From: an uncultured Oscillibacter sp.
GTDB taxonomy: Bacteria; Bacillota; Clostridia; Oscillospirales; Oscillospiraceae
Direction of reading: 5' to 3'
NCBI GenBank assembly: GCA_900542115.1
Contig: UQMC01000035.1
Span: 1 to 15,811, forward strand
Length of the DNA: 15,811 nucleotides
A program made the translations under genes and the position numbers. Below, one piece after another: positions 1 to 5,825 of this stretch (its first letter is position 1; every line of letters starts with the position of its first letter). The notes beneath the pieces are model-generated. The model saw only the letters and a program-made list of their open reading frames with translations, was not told the DNA's origin and ran no database searches.

Positions 1-264
1 AGCCCGCTTTCCCAGCGGGTAACGTTTTCCGAGGAGGGGGCCGGGCTCCACTTCCTCTTAACGCTGGACACCGCCCGCTCCGATGACGAGCTGCGGCGGC
101 TTACCTCCGCCGCCGGACTTCGCCTCAGCTTCCTCTCTGAGTATGCCGACCGGCCCGATTCCGTTCCCGCCCACACGCTGGTGGTCAATTACGCCGGTCT
201 TTCTCAGTCCCATCTGCCGGAGGCCGTTCACCTTCTTGAAACGATCCTTTTTCCGTTGCTGTAA
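1..264 (+). CDS. C-terminal fragment of MocR-type GntR/aminotransferase regulator
   Basis: An open frame runs from base 1 to a TAA at 262-264 and gives 87 residues with no start, so the gene enters from the left edge. The segment reads GLHFLLTL, then a SDDELRRL helix, then LRLSFLSEYADRP, and ends with LVVNYAGLSQSHLPEAVHLL. This order (G-LH-LL, S-x-x-EL, a position for 'pLS-Y', then L-x-x-YAGL and a closing amphipathic helix) is the small-domain end of fold-type I aminotransferases as found in MocR/PdxR regulators, which carry an N-terminal GntR winged helix and a PLP-binding domain. The DNA-binding domain and the PLP lysine lie outside the window, so the family call rests on the tail only. 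It is followed after 40 bases by an EamA exporter gene, which it may regulate or be cotranscribed with (inference). Confidence 0.7.
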   Translation, partial: SPLSQRVTFSEEGAGLHFLLTLDTARSDDELRRLTSAAGLRLSFLSEYADRPDSVPAHTLVVNYAGLSQSHLPEAVHLLETILFPLL

Positions 265-304
265 ACAATTTTTTATGATAGAAATAGAGAAAGGATGATT
301 CCCC

Positions 305-1228
305 ATGAACCCCGTGATCCGCGCCAAGCTCGACTTGATCATCGCCGTGACCGCCTTTGGCACCATCGGCATTTTCGTCCGCTACATTGCCCTCCCCTCC
401 AGCATCATCGCACTGGTGCGAGGCGCCGTGGGCGCCGCGTTTTTATGGCTGCTGCTCCGCTGGAAGAAAACACCCTTTCAGCGTGAGGCCCTCCGCCCCC
501 ACCTGAAGCTGCTGGTGCTCTCCGGCGTCATCATGAGCTTCAACTGGATCACGCTCTTTGAGGCGTACAACTATACCACCGTCGCCACGGCTACCCTCTG
601 CTATTACATGGCCCCTGTTTTTGTCACATTTGCCTCGCCCTTTTTGTTCCACGAAAGGCTGACCGCGCGGAAGCTCCTGTGCATACTCACCGCCCTGTGC
701 GGCATGGTGTTTGTCTCCGGCGTTCCCCAATCCGGTCTCCCGCAGGCCGGTGAGGCCAAGGGTATCCTTCTTGCCCTCTGTTCCGCCGTATTCTATGCCG
801 GGGACATCTCCATCAACAAAATCCTTGACCGCGTTCCCACCTATGAGCGGACCATGGTGCAGTTGGCCGTGGCCGCCGTCATAATGATGCCCTATATTCT
901 GCTGACGGTGGATACCTCCGCCCTGATGCTGACGCCGCTGGGGGCGATCCTACTGGTGATCGTGGGCGTGTTCCACACCGGCTGGTGCTACTCCCTGTTC
1001 TTCGGCTCCATGGCCCACCTCTCCGCCCAGACGGTGGTGCTGTTCAGCTACATCGACCCCATTGTGGCCATTCTTCTCTCTGCCCTGCTGCTGCATGAGC
1101 CGCTGGGCTGGAGCGGGATTTTGGGTGCTGTGCTGGTGCTGGGCTCCACCCTCATCAGCGAGCTGCCGGTTGGAAATAAAGGAAAGCAGGCAGAACAGGT
1201 ATCATGCAAAAAAGCAGAGCGAAGATGA
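305..1228 (+). CDS. EamA/DMT-superfamily transporter (drug/metabolite exporter)
   Basis: 307 residues, very hydrophobic, with about ten predicted membrane spans arranged as two EamA repeats (roughly residues 8-140 and 150-288). Typical family features are visible: a first helix with FGTIGIFVRY, a helix 3-4 region with YNYTTVATATLCYYMAPVFV, and in the second repeat SAQTVVLFSYIDPIVAILLSALLLHEPLG, matching the family 'a-x-x-x-x-Y-x-x-P-v-x-a-x-l-x-x-x-l-x-x-E' signature. Such proteins export metabolites or amino acids, or act as permeases; the substrate cannot be read from sequence. The start at 305 is supported by AAGGA at 291-295 nine bases upstream. The polar tail (about residues 290-307, rich in K/Q/E/R) is cytoplasmic. 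The stop codon lies inside the hairpin of the downstream terminator. It follows a MocR regulator tail, a common pairing of regulator and exporter. Confidence 0.88.
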   Translation: MNPVIRAKLDLIIAVTAFGTIGIFVRYIALPSSIIALVRGAVGAAFLWLLLRWKKTPFQREALRPHLKLLVLSGVIMSFNWITLFEAYNYTTVATATLCYYMAPVFVTFASPFLFHERLTARKLLCILTALCGMVFVSGVPQSGLPQAGEAKGILLALCSAVFYAGDISINKILDRVPTYERTMVQLAVAAVIMMPYILLTVDTSALMLTPLGAILLVIVGVFHTGWCYSLFFGSMAHLSAQTVVLFSYIDPIVAILLSALLLHEPLGWSGILGAVLVLGSTLISELPVGNKGKQAEQVSCKKAERR

Positions 1229-1250
1229 ATCATCTCCGCCCTGCTTTTTT
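1208..1250. terminator. Bidirectional terminator between EamA exporter and trxA
   Basis: AAAAAAGCAG (1208-1217) pairs with CTGCTTTTTT (1241-1250); inside, GCG and AGATG pair with CATCT and CGC, interrupted by two A-C mismatches, with loop AAT near 1228-1230. The T run at 1245-1250 serves the rightward exporter gene, and the A run at 1208-1213 gives a U tract for the leftward trxA transcript. The two genes converge on it, and the exporter stop codon (1226-1228) is inside the stem. Confidence 0.8.
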
Positions 1251-1266
1251 GGAATCCGAATGCCCT

Positions 1267-1584
1267 TTACAGCAGCTTGTCCAGCGTTTGCGCATAGGTC
1301 TCTGCGGGCTGTACGCCCACGAGGCGCCCGACCTCCTCGCCGTTTTTCAAAAACAGCACCGTCGGCACGGACATCACACCGTACTGTATGGCAAGCATCT
1401 GCTGCTCGTCCACATCCACCTTGGCCACAACGGCCTTACCGTCATACCGGTCCGCCAACTGCTCCATCACAGGGCCCAGCATTTTGCAGGGGCCGCACCA
1501 CGTTGCAAAAAAGTCGATCATGGCGGGCTTCGTCCCATTCTTTACCGTATTGAATTCCTGTTCGTTCAGGTGCTTCAGTTCCAT
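1267..1584 (-). CDS. trxA: Thioredoxin
   Basis: 105 residues, the normal length of a single-domain thioredoxin. The redox motif WCGPC is at residues 29-33, preceded by the buried Asp24 (MIDFFATWCGPC) and followed by the cis-proline loop MSVPT (Pro74) and a C-terminal GVQPAE helix. It is a cytoplasmic dithiol reductase, recycled by thioredoxin reductase (not in this window), that reduces protein disulfides. There is no signal peptide. The start is fixed by an excellent AAGGAGG (complement of 1590-1596) six bases upstream of the ATG. The gene stands alone, divergent from rpe and convergent with the EamA exporter. On the minus strand an extended -10-like TGGTAAAGT lies near 1655-1665, but no convincing -35 accompanies it. 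Confidence 0.97.
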   Translation of the reverse strand: MELKHLNEQEFNTVKNGTKPAMIDFFATWCGPCKMLGPVMEQLADRYDGKAVVAKVDVDEQQMLAIQYGVMSVPTVLFLKNGEEVGRLVGVQPAETYAQTLDKLL

Positions 1585-1685
1585 ACTGCCGCCTCCTTAT
1601 AGCGTTAGCATTTCCGCCGCGGCAGCTTTCATGCGCCGCAGCCTTTTATTGTCCTTACTTTACCACATTCTGCCGTGCATACTTA

Positions 1686-1714
1686 TTGCAAATGCAACAA
1701 TGCAAAATTTTGCA
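1686..1714. promoter_or_regulatory. Palindrome cluster in trxA/rpe divergent region (possible operator)
   Basis: An AT-rich island within GC-rich surroundings holds TTGCA-AA-TGCAA (1686-1697) and the perfect 14-base palindrome TGCAAAATTTTGCA (1701-1714). AATGCAA also repeats directly at 1691 and 1699, an 8-base period. The cluster ends seven bases before the -35 box of the rpe promoter and lies upstream of trxA on the other strand. This is the usual place for a regulator site, but I do not recognise the regulator. Confidence 0.4.
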
Positions 1715-1720
1715 CCGGCA

Positions 1721-1749
1721 TTGCTTTTGTCCCGCGGGTCTGCTACACT
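1721..1749 (+). promoter_or_regulatory. Sigma-A type promoter for rpe-dcyD
   Basis: TTGCTT (1721-1726), a 17-base spacer and TACACT (1744-1749) preceded by TGC, an extended -10. Spacing is optimal and both boxes match four of six consensus bases. Transcription would start near 1756, leaving a leader of about 220 bases before rpe. Confidence 0.6.
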
Positions 1750-1770
1750 AAAGGCTGAATAAAGCACACC

Positions 1771-1869
1771 GGGGGCCGGTGAACGCACCGGCCCCCTATC
1801 TGAAAAGCGGCGGCATCAGACCCGGAGGCAGGCCGATGGGAGACGGTTCCGGGGACGCTCACGCCGCTT
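1771..1869 (+). promoter_or_regulatory. Structured 5' leader of rpe, unrecognised
   Basis: The stretch from 1750 to 1974 carries no convincing gene but folds strongly. A perfect 11-bp hairpin GGGGGCCGGTG/CACCGGCCCCC with loop AACG spans 1771-1796; no T run follows, so it is not a normal terminator. Next comes a nested element: AAGCGGCG (1805-1812) pairs with CGCCGCTT (1862-1869), enclosing CCCGGA (1821-1826) with TCCGGG (1848-1853), enclosing CCG/CGG. I see no T-box, TPP, THF, cobalamin, glycine or SRP RNA signature. It could be a cis-regulatory leader, a small RNA, or GC-rich folding by chance. Confidence 0.4.
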
Positions 1870-1974
1870 GTTCCATCCTATGCGCGCCGCCCCGGGCTGC
1901 CACGGCAGTCCTCGCGCCCACCCCGACGGGCCCCGCCGGAAACACCGGAAACAAACAGAAAAGAGGTCTTTTTC

Positions 1975-2622
1975 ATGGTTAAAATTGCTCCGTCCATTCT
2001 CTCTGCCGATTTTGCGAATTTAGAGCGGGACATTCATCGCATCGCCGATGCCGACTATGTTCATGTAGATGTCATGGACGGTGTATTCGTCCCCAACATT
2101 TCCATCGGCATCCCCGTGGTGCAGTCCATCCGCAAGGTCACGGAGCTGCCGCTGGACGTCCATCTGATGATCACGCAGCCGGTGCGCTACGTGGAGCAGT
2201 TCTGCGACGCCGGGGCCGATCTGGTGACGATCCATGTAGAATCGGACTTTCCGGAGAACATTCAAGCCGCCATTGACAAAATTCACGCCAAGGGGAAACG
2301 GGCAGGCATCGTCCTGAAGCCCAAGACCACATGGGAGGCAGTACTGCCCTACATTGATGAGGTGGAGCTGATTCTGGTCATGACGGTGGAACCGGGCTTC
2401 GGCGGCCAGAAATTCATGGCGGATCAGCTTCCCAAGGTGGCCGCCATCCGCAAGCTCATCAACGAGCGCAATCCCGCCTGCGAGCTGGAGGTAGACGGCG
2501 GCGTGGCCCCGGACACCTGCAAGGCTTGTATCGACGCCGGGGCCAACGTGCTGGTGGCTGGCAGCGCCGTTTACAAGGCGGCGGACATTCCCGCCCGAAT
2601 CCGCGAATTAAGAGGAGAATAA
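1975..2622 (+). CDS. rpe: Ribulose-phosphate 3-epimerase
   Basis: 215 residues, a single TIM barrel, usual length. It interconverts ribulose 5-phosphate and xylulose 5-phosphate in the pentose phosphate pathway, in the cytoplasm. Visible signatures are the N-terminal IAPSILSADF, HVDVMDG (metal ligand His30 and catalytic Asp32), DVHLM (His63), the flexible active-site loop VEPGFGGQ (138-145), VDGG (catalytic Asp174) and the phosphate-binding LVAGSAVY (193-200). All four metal/catalytic residues are present. The ATG at 1975 is preceded by AAGAGG at 1961-1966. Through transketolase the pathway supplies erythrose 4-phosphate, a substrate of the aro operon downstream, though the two are separate transcription units. 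It is the first gene of a pair with dcyD, three bases away. Confidence 0.97.
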   Translation: MVKIAPSILSADFANLERDIHRIADADYVHVDVMDGVFVPNISIGIPVVQSIRKVTELPLDVHLMITQPVRYVEQFCDAGADLVTIHVESDFPENIQAAIDKIHAKGKRAGIVLKPKTTWEAVLPYIDEVELILVMTVEPGFGGQKFMADQLPKVAAIRKLINERNPACELEVDGGVAPDTCKACIDAGANVLVAGSAVYKAADIPARIRELRGE

Positions 2623-2625
2623 GCA

Positions 2626-3600
2626 ATGAGCAACTGGAACACCCTTCCCAAAATCAAGCTGGGCGTATATCCCACGCCCTTTTACCGGCTGGAGAACATC
2701 AGCCGTCTTTATAATAAGAGCATCTGGATCAAGCGGGATGACCTGTGCGGCGTGGCGCTGGGCGGCAACAAGGTCCGTAAGCTGGAATATCTGCTGGCGG
2801 ACGCCCAAAAGCAGGGCTGTGACACCGTGTTCACCACCGGCGGCGCCCAGTCCAACCACGCCATGCTCACCGCCGCCTGCGCGGCACGGCTGGGGATGCG
2901 CTGCACCCTGATCTTGAAAAAGCGGGGTGTCACGGACCACAAGGGCAATCTGGTGCTGGACGATATTTTCAGCGCACAGGTAGAGTTTATGGATACCGAC
3001 AGCTACGAGGACATCTACGCCGAGATGCGGCGGCGCTGTGAGGCACTGGCCGCCGAGGGACACAAGGGCTATATCATCCCGGTGGGCGGCTCCACGGCGC
3101 TGGGCGCTGTGGGCTACGCCGAATGTGTCCGGGAAATGGCCGCGCAGGCAAAGGAGGCCGGTATCGAGCTGGGTCATATTGCCTCCGCTACTGGCTCCGG
3201 CGGCACCACCGCCGGTCTGGTGCTGGGTACCTCCCTGTTTTTGCCCCATGCTAAGGCCACGGGACTCGGCGTGGACACCGACCCCTTTGAGGACATTGTG
3301 CCGGAGTTTGTGAAAGAGGCCGCCGGGCTTGTGGGACAACCCGTCCCCACCGATATGAACAGCCGTTTCCAAATGCTCTATCACGTAGGCGCGGGCTATG
3401 CTGTTCCCAACGCGGAGGATACGCCGTATATCGAAGAGCTGGCCAGGCAGGAGGGCATTTTGCTGGACCCGGTGTACACCGGCAAGGCGTGGGCCAAATT
3501 CCTGATGCTGGTCAAGGAGGGCTATTTTAATGCTGCTGAGCACATCGCCTTTGTCCACACCGGCGGTGCCGCCGCGCTGTTTGCCATGGAACTCGGATAA
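2626..3600 (+). CDS. dcyD: D-cysteine desulfhydrase family PLP enzyme
   Basis: 324 residues, fold-type II PLP enzyme of the ACC deaminase/D-cysteine desulfhydrase family. The PLP lysine is Lys49 in GGNKVRKLEYL; TTGGAQSNHA (70-79) holds Ser76; SATGSGGTTAG (187-197) binds the cofactor phosphate. In true ACC deaminase the positions equivalent to Glu295 and Leu322 are Glu and Leu; here they are Thr285 (DPVYTGK) and Thr312 (HTGG), which fits D-cysteine desulfhydrase (D-cysteine to pyruvate, sulfide and ammonia) and argues against ACC deaminase. L-cysteate sulfo-lyase and other D-amino-acid lyases of the same fold remain possible. Start at 2626 is three bases after the rpe stop, with GAGGAG of the rpe end serving as ribosome binding site, so the two are probably translated from one mRNA. 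Confidence 0.85.
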   Translation: MSNWNTLPKIKLGVYPTPFYRLENISRLYNKSIWIKRDDLCGVALGGNKVRKLEYLLADAQKQGCDTVFTTGGAQSNHAMLTAACAARLGMRCTLILKKRGVTDHKGNLVLDDIFSAQVEFMDTDSYEDIYAEMRRRCEALAAEGHKGYIIPVGGSTALGAVGYAECVREMAAQAKEAGIELGHIASATGSGGTTAGLVLGTSLFLPHAKATGLGVDTDPFEDIVPEFVKEAAGLVGQPVPTDMNSRFQMLYHVGAGYAVPNAEDTPYIEELARQEGILLDPVYTGKAWAKFLMLVKEGYFNAAEHIAFVHTGGAAALFAMELG

Positions 3601-3850
3601 TAGGAGGGGAACAGGTTCCTCTCCTAACCTCCCTGCCACCTCGCTGCGCGCACTCGCTTGCGGGAGATTCTCGCACACTTACGCGGTGCAGAGTATCCAT
3701 CGTCAGGCACCTGTCCTGACGATGGATGATTAAAATTTTCAAGTGCCCGAAGCATTTCTGCCCGCAGGCAAATGGAGCTTTGCGAGCTCCGACCTATATC
3801 AATAGCTGCGGGGCCATACATGGCCCCGCAGAGCACGAAGGAGCAATATC
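3601..3850. other. Hairpin-rich intergenic spacer between dcyD and recR
   Basis: No gene is supported here. The 250 bases are filled with inverted repeats: 3601-3626 (11 bp with one G-T, loop CAGG) directly after the dcyD stop; 3695-3727 (perfect 13 bp, listed separately); GGAGCT/AGCTCC at 3774-3790; and a perfect 11-bp CTGCGGGGCCA/TGGCCCCGCAG with loop TACA at 3806-3831, seven bases before the recR ribosome binding site. Such stacking suggests a dispersed intergenic repeat element or a small RNA rather than simple termination. Confidence 0.5.
3695..3727. terminator. Perfect 13-bp hairpin, possible terminator of rpe-dcyD
   Basis: ATCCATCGTCAGG (3695-3707) is exactly complementary to CCTGACGATGGAT (3715-3727) around a 7-base loop. 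It is followed by GATTAAAATTTTC, which is AT-rich but lacks a clean T run, so factor-independent termination is uncertain. It could instead be the core of a repeated palindromic element. Confidence 0.45.
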
Positions 3851-4450
3851 ATGGAGTATTTTCCCGCGCCGCTGGAGGCGCTGGTAGAGCAATTCGCCCG
3901 CCTGCCGGGAATCGGCGGCAAAAGCGCCCAGCGGCTGGCCTTTTATGTGCTGGGCCTTTCGGAGCAGGAGGCCCAGACCTTTGCCGATGCCATCGTCACC
4001 GCCAAGAAAACCGTCACCTACTGCCCGGTGTGCCGTAATTTCACTGCCGGAGGGCTGTGTCCCATCTGCGCCTCCGACCGGCGGGACAGCTCCGTGATCT
4101 GCGTAGTAGCAGACCCCCGGGATGTAGCGGCCATGGAACGGGGCCGGGAGTTTAACGGAAAATATCATGTGCTCCACGGCGTCATCAGTCCCATGAACCA
4201 CGTTGGCCCGGACGATATTGCCATCAAGCCCCTGCTGGAGCGGGTGGCGCAGGGCGGCGTACAGGAGGTCATCATGGCTACAAACCCGGATACGGAAGGC
4301 GAGGCCACCGCCATGTACATCGCCCGGCTCCTCAAGCCCTTTGACGTAAAGGTGACCCGACTGGCCTACGGCATCCCCGTGGGCGGACATCTGGAATTTA
4401 CCGATGACGCCACCCTTGCCCGGGCGCTGGAGGGCCGCCGGGAGCTGTAA
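3851..4450 (+). CDS. recR: Recombination protein RecR
   Basis: 199 residues, standard length. RecR acts with RecF and RecO in loading RecA at single-strand gaps. Domains in order: helix-hairpin-helix LPGIGGKSAQRLA (18-30); C4 zinc finger with Cys58, Cys61, Cys70 and Cys73 (YCPVCRNF...LCPIC); Toprim domain from about 80, including VVADPRD and the acidic ATNPDTEGEATA (143-154); and the C-terminal LAYGIPVGGHLEFTDDATLARAL. AAGGAG at 3838-3843 sets the ATG at 3851. In many Firmicutes recR follows dnaX and the YbaB/EbfC gene; here it is not next to them but sits after dcyD and a hairpin-rich spacer. No strong terminator is seen between its stop and the aro promoter at 4554. Confidence 0.97.
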   Translation: MEYFPAPLEALVEQFARLPGIGGKSAQRLAFYVLGLSEQEAQTFADAIVTAKKTVTYCPVCRNFTAGGLCPICASDRRDSSVICVVADPRDVAAMERGREFNGKYHVLHGVISPMNHVGPDDIAIKPLLERVAQGGVQEVIMATNPDTEGEATAMYIARLLKPFDVKVTRLAYGIPVGGHLEFTDDATLARALEGRREL

Positions 4451-4553
4451 AGGCACCTCCGCGCGGCTGTCTTTACCGCCATTTCTGTTGTTTTTGTCCA
4501 AATCAGGCACTCTGTTTTCACTTCTAACTGTGCATATTTTTTGTTGAAATTTG

Positions 4554-4583
4554 TTGACGTATTACCCCTCGGTATGCTACATT
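4554..4583 (+). promoter_or_regulatory. Promoter of the aro operon leader
   Basis: TTGACG (4554-4559, five of six consensus bases), an 18-base spacer and TACATT (4578-4583) preceded by TGC, an extended -10. The upstream flank is AT-rich. Initiation near 4590 gives a leader of about 230 bases that contains the leader peptide and attenuator before aroF. The 100 bases between the recR stop and this promoter hold nothing else I can name. Confidence 0.7.
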
Positions 4584-4626
4584 AAATTCATCTTGGCAGA
4601 GCCATCAGTTCAGGAGATCAAAGAAA

Positions 4627-4677
4627 ATGACTGCTTCCTTTTTCTACACCTATTACTACTTTACTATGCACGCATAG
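4627..4677 (+). CDS. Phe/Tyr-rich attenuation leader peptide
   Basis: A 16-codon ORF encoding MTASFFYTYYYFTMHA and ending in TAG at 4675-4677. Seven of 16 residues are aromatic: Phe at 5, 6 and 12, Tyr at 7, 9, 10 and 11; there is no Trp. An AGGAG at 4612-4616, ten bases before the ATG, provides a proper ribosome binding site. It lies about 37 bases after the predicted transcription start and just upstream of a terminator and of genes that make Phe and Tyr. Clusters of codons for the pathway products are the hallmark of attenuation leader peptides (compare the Phe-rich pheA leader of enterobacteria). Its role would be to sense charged tRNA-Phe and tRNA-Tyr by ribosome stalling, not to make a functional protein. 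It is too short for ordinary gene calling. Confidence 0.88.
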   Translation: MTASFFYTYYYFTMHA

Positions 4678-4740
4678 TAAGGGTAATTTGTGTTGCAATC
4701 AGGGAGGCTCCCCAAGCCGATTTTGCGCCGCACAGGTTAC
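4652..4740 (+). promoter_or_regulatory. Attenuator switch: pause hairpin (1:2) and antiterminator (2:3)
   Basis: Hairpin 1:2: ATTAC (4652-4656) plus CTTTACTATG (4659-4668) pair with CATAGTAAGG (4673-4682) plus GTAAT (4683-4687), loop CACG, bulge TA. Its 5' arm is made of Tyr and Phe codons of the leader peptide. Alternative 2:3: GTAATTTGTG (4683-4692) pairs continuously with CACAGGTTAC (4731-4740), ten pairs with two G-U; this uses bases needed by both hairpin 1:2 and the terminator stem. A ribosome stalled on Tyr 9-11 would open 1:2 and favour 2:3, giving readthrough; one reaching the stop codon would cover region 2 and allow termination. The pairings are read directly; the switching is inferred. 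Confidence 0.78.
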
Positions 4741-4760
4741 GCCTGTGGGGCGTTTTTGTT
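4725..4760 (+). terminator. Intrinsic terminator (attenuator, 3:4) before aroF
   Basis: CGCC (4726-4729) and CACAGG (4731-4736) pair with CCTGTG (4742-4747) and GGCG (4749-4752) around loop TTACG, with a single G-G mismatch, followed by TTTTTGTTT (4753-4761). This is a good factor-independent terminator. It lies inside the aro leader, about 60 bases before aroF and behind the leader peptide, so it works as an attenuator rather than as the end of recR only. Confidence 0.85.
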
Positions 4761-4774
4761 TACCCTTTTCCGTT

Positions 4775-4780
4775 TATAAT
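4775..4780 (+). promoter_or_regulatory. Possible secondary -10 box between attenuator and aroF
   Basis: A perfect TATAAT stands after the attenuator T tract and 27 bases before the aroF ribosome binding site. The best -35 at proper distance lies in the T run (GTTTTT or TTTTTG at 4752-4758) and is poor. If used, it would give a basal transcript that escapes attenuation. Confidence 0.22.
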
Positions 4781-4820
4781 AAGTTCGATTTTCATTGATA
4801 TCATTCAGGAGGGATTTTTT

Positions 4821-5825
4821 ATGATCGTTGTCCTCAAGCCCGGCGTCACAAAGGAAAACCGCACGCAGCTCATGGGCTGGCTGCAAAATTTAGGTCTGAC
4901 CATCCACGTTTCCGAGGGGGAATTCCAGACCGTCCTTGGTCTGGTGGGCGACACCAGCCGCGTGGATATGGACTTGGTGGAAAGTCTGGATATCGTCGAT
5001 TCCGTCAAGCGGGTCTCGGAACCTTTCAAGTGCTGCAACCGTAAGTTCCACCCGGAAGACACCGTGGTGCAGGTAGGCGATGTGAAGATCGGCGGCGGCA
5101 ATTTCTGCGTTATGGCCGGTCCCTGCTCCGTGGAATCCGAGGAGCAGATCGTGGCCGTGGCCAAGGCCGTGAAGGCGTCCGGGGCCAATATGCTCCGGGG
5201 CGGCGCGTTCAAACCTCGCACCTCTCCCTATGATTTCTCCGGCCTCAAGGGCGAGGGCATCGAGCTTTTGAAAATTGCCCGGCAGGAGACCGGCCTGCCT
5301 ATTGTCACGGAGATCATGAGCGTGGTGGACCTGCCGCTTTTTGAGGATGTGGACGTTTTGCAGGTGGGCGCACGGAATATGCAGAACTTTGACCTACTGC
5401 GGGAGCTGGGAAAGCTCCGTAAGCCCATCCTGCTCAAGCGCGGCCTTGCCAACACCCTGAAGGAGCTGCTGATGAGCGCCGAATACATCATGGCAAACGG
5501 CAACGAGCAGGTCATTCTCTGTGAGCGGGGCATCCGCACCTTTGATGATTACACCCGCAACACGCTGGATCTTGCAGCGGTCCCCATGCTCCACGAACTG
5601 AGCCATCTGCCGGTCATTGTGGACCCCAGCCATGCCACGGGCATCAACCGCCTCGTAACTCCCATGGCCATGGCCGCCACGGCCTGCAATGCCGATGGTC
5701 TCATTATCGAAGTCCACAATGACCCCATCCACGCCCTGTGTGATGGCGCACAATCCCTGCGGCCCGAGCAGTTTGACGCCCTGATGGGTAAGCTCCGGGA
5801 AATTCGGAAGGTCGTGGCGGTATGA
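4821..5825 (+). CDS. aroF: 3-deoxy-7-phosphoheptulonate (DAHP) synthase, type I-beta with N-terminal regulatory domain
   Basis: 334 residues; condenses phosphoenolpyruvate and erythrose 4-phosphate, the first step of the shikimate pathway. Residues 1-67 form a ferredoxin-like (ACT-like) domain starting [10 protein letters not shown], typical of feedback-inhibited type I-beta enzymes of the Thermotoga kind. The barrel follows: AGPCSVES (99-106, metal ligand Cys102), [13 protein letters not shown] (125-137), [51 protein letters not shown] and IIEVHNDP. A longer open frame reaches back to 4551, but AGGAGGG at 4807-4813 and the homology both set the ATG at 4821. It is the first structural gene after the Phe/Tyr attenuator, so it is likely controlled both by attenuation and by allosteric feedback. 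Its stop overlaps the tyrA start (ATGA). Confidence 0.96.
   Translation: MIVVLKPGVTKENRTQLMGWLQNLGLTIHVSEGEFQTVLGLVGDTSRVDMDLVESLDIVDSVKRVSEPFKCCNRKFHPEDTVVQVGDVKIGGGNFCVMAGPCSVESEEQIVAVAKAVKASGANMLRGGAFKPRTSPYDFSGLKGEGIELLKIARQETGLPIVTEIMSVVDLPLFEDVDVLQVGARNMQNFDLLRELGKLRKPILLKRGLANTLKELLMSAEYIMANGNEQVILCERGIRTFDDYTRNTLDLAAVPMLHELSHLPVIVDPSHATGINRLVTPMAMAATACNADGLIIEVHNDPIHALCDGAQSLRPEQFDALMGKLREIRKVVAV

Noticed and set aside
1836..1982. 48-codon ORF (ATG 1836, GGAGG at 1824-1828) overlapping the rpe start
   Set aside because: It has a ribosome binding site, but the product is Ala/Pro/Gly-rich as expected from GC-rich non-coding DNA, the ATG and its ribosome binding site are buried in the nested stem, and no family is recognisable.
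2608..3678. 356-residue minus-strand frame over dcyD
   Set aside because: Shadow ORF; the plus strand encodes a complete PLP enzyme with its ribosome binding site.
4551..4820. 90-codon N-terminal extension of aroF in the same frame
   Set aside because: It would begin inside the promoter, runs through the attenuator and lacks homology; the ATG at 4821 has AGGAGGG and the canonical N-terminus.
4590..4820. T-box riboswitch in the aro leader
   Set aside because: No conserved T-box bulge sequence (TGGNACCGCG-type) or stem I features; the leader peptide and alternative stems explain the terminator better.
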